Made by a program: the position numbers and the translations under genes. Below the pieces are notes generated by a model. The model saw nothing but the letters and a program-made list of their open reading frames with translations, was not told the DNA's origin and did no database searches. A stretch of 64,000 nt of DNA, taken from Caenorhabditis elegans. Its lineage: Eukaryota; Nematoda; Chromadorea; Rhabditida; Rhabditidae. Of this stretch, positions 63,443 through 64,000 are shown piece after piece (positions within the stretch are counted from its first letter, which is position 1; every line of letters begins with the position of its first letter). The stretch is from contig NC_003279.8 in the NCBI RefSeq assembly GCF_000002985.6, forward strand, positions 1,922,001 to 1,986,000, written 5' to 3'.

Positions 63443-64000
63443 GTGCATGGTGACCAAAATAACAAAGTGCGCCTCCAATTCGCCATTCTCTACGCGCAAA
63501 GTAAAACATTTTTTCAATAGCAAAGAATATATATTCTTAATTTAATTTCAAAATGCGCTGCCAATTAGCTGAGTCAATGCTAATTAGAAAAAGTCACAGC
63601 TAGGCATAATCTTAATTTTTGATATTAGCCTTGCTTGGGAGCTGAGGGAAAACACCTTTTTTATTTTTGCCCAATTTGTTTTTTTCAGCCATCTAATGAA
63701 TGTCCTTTTTTGGCAAAAAAATAAATTTTCTGAAAATGTTTGAAACTACTATATTCTTAAAAAGGGCAATTTTTTAAATGTTTTTGAGTTATTTTTGAGT
63801 CCTTTAACTCCAAAATTAACCATTTTAGAGGAGTTTAAAAACTGTGATTTTTTACCAAAAATTGCCCATTTTTGCCACTTTTTAATAGTTTTTGACGGGT
63901 TAAACCTAGATTTTCTGAATTCAGCATATATGAATTACCCGTTTTCAATAAATTTAGACAATTTTTTATTTTTGCCCGATTTTTCAGCCATCGTTTGAAA
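63443..64000. repeat. Family 6 copies continuing to the window edge
   Basis: Family 6 head at 63443-63485, about 160 bp of other sequence, then a unit from CATCTAATGAATGTCC (63690) through GACGGGTTAAACCTAGATTT to the end. No gene is visible. Confidence 0.75.

Overview
The window looks like nuclear DNA of a Caenorhabditis nematode, most likely C. elegans. Splice acceptors follow the short TTTTCAG consensus, several 5' ends carry trans-splice-like acceptors, a degenerate interstitial array uses the C. elegans telomere unit TTAGGC/GCCTAA, and the introns are full of palindromic and MITE-type repeats familiar to me from C. elegans autosome arms. Exons are a minor part of the sequence. All gene models below were assembled by hand from reading frame, splice phase and family similarity; exon coordinates are in the entries.

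Layout, left to right. (1) 785-952: terminal exon of a gene entering from the left, unidentified. (2) 2373-10032 (+): HEXD-type GH20 beta-N-acetylhexosaminidase, 5 exons, 491 aa. (3) 10353-23032 (+): SLC38A10-like amino-acid transporter, 6 exons, 598 aa. It starts 320 bp after gene 2 with a poly(A) signal, a U-rich stretch and a splice acceptor between them, as in a two-gene operon. (4) 23814-27553 (-): small EGF/transmembrane protein ending in a PPPSY motif. (5) 28773-36453 (-): UBAP1-like ESCRT-I subunit, 7 exons, 337 aa. (6) 36707-42972 (+): NICE-3/C1orf43 family protein, divergent from gene 5 across a 253-bp GC-rich gap, with a candidate alternative last exon at 44380. (7) 45818-51692 (+): three-EGF type I membrane protein with PPSY and PPVY motifs, 337 aa, apparently related in architecture to gene 4. 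(8) 56052-61279 (+): RING plus B-box-like protein, 5 exons, 305 aa.

The rest is mobile and repetitive DNA. A CCGGCAAATTGCC family recurs throughout; two copies have CAGGGGTG ends and 8-bp target duplications, so it is hAT-like. It has expanded into a 3-kb, 35-bp-unit satellite inside gene 3. Other material includes: a 1461-bp element with long inverted repeats built of TTTTACTAC motifs and a perfect 9-bp target duplication (Mutator-like signature); about a dozen copies of a CACGTGGTG-ended near-palindromic MITE; TTAAAGGTGG-ended palindromes; a TA-flanked mariner-type MITE; a 5'-truncated RTE-like non-LTR retrotransposon nested in a palindrome; an interstitial telomere array followed by a 1.1-kb fold-back element; and an 18-nt C tract.

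The main points of interest are the interplay of repeats and exons. A repeat family supplies the splice acceptor and first codons of an exon in gene 7. Exons of genes 2, 3 and 5 sit between inverted repeats. Exon ends of genes 2 and 5 have been copied into neighbouring introns. Two introns hold arrays of consensus-like decoy acceptors. I found no CRISPR array, rRNA, recognisable tRNA or bacterial-type operon. Genes 5 (ESCRT-I), 4 and 7 (PPxY) and 8 (RING) share a ubiquitin/sorting flavour, which may be coincidence.
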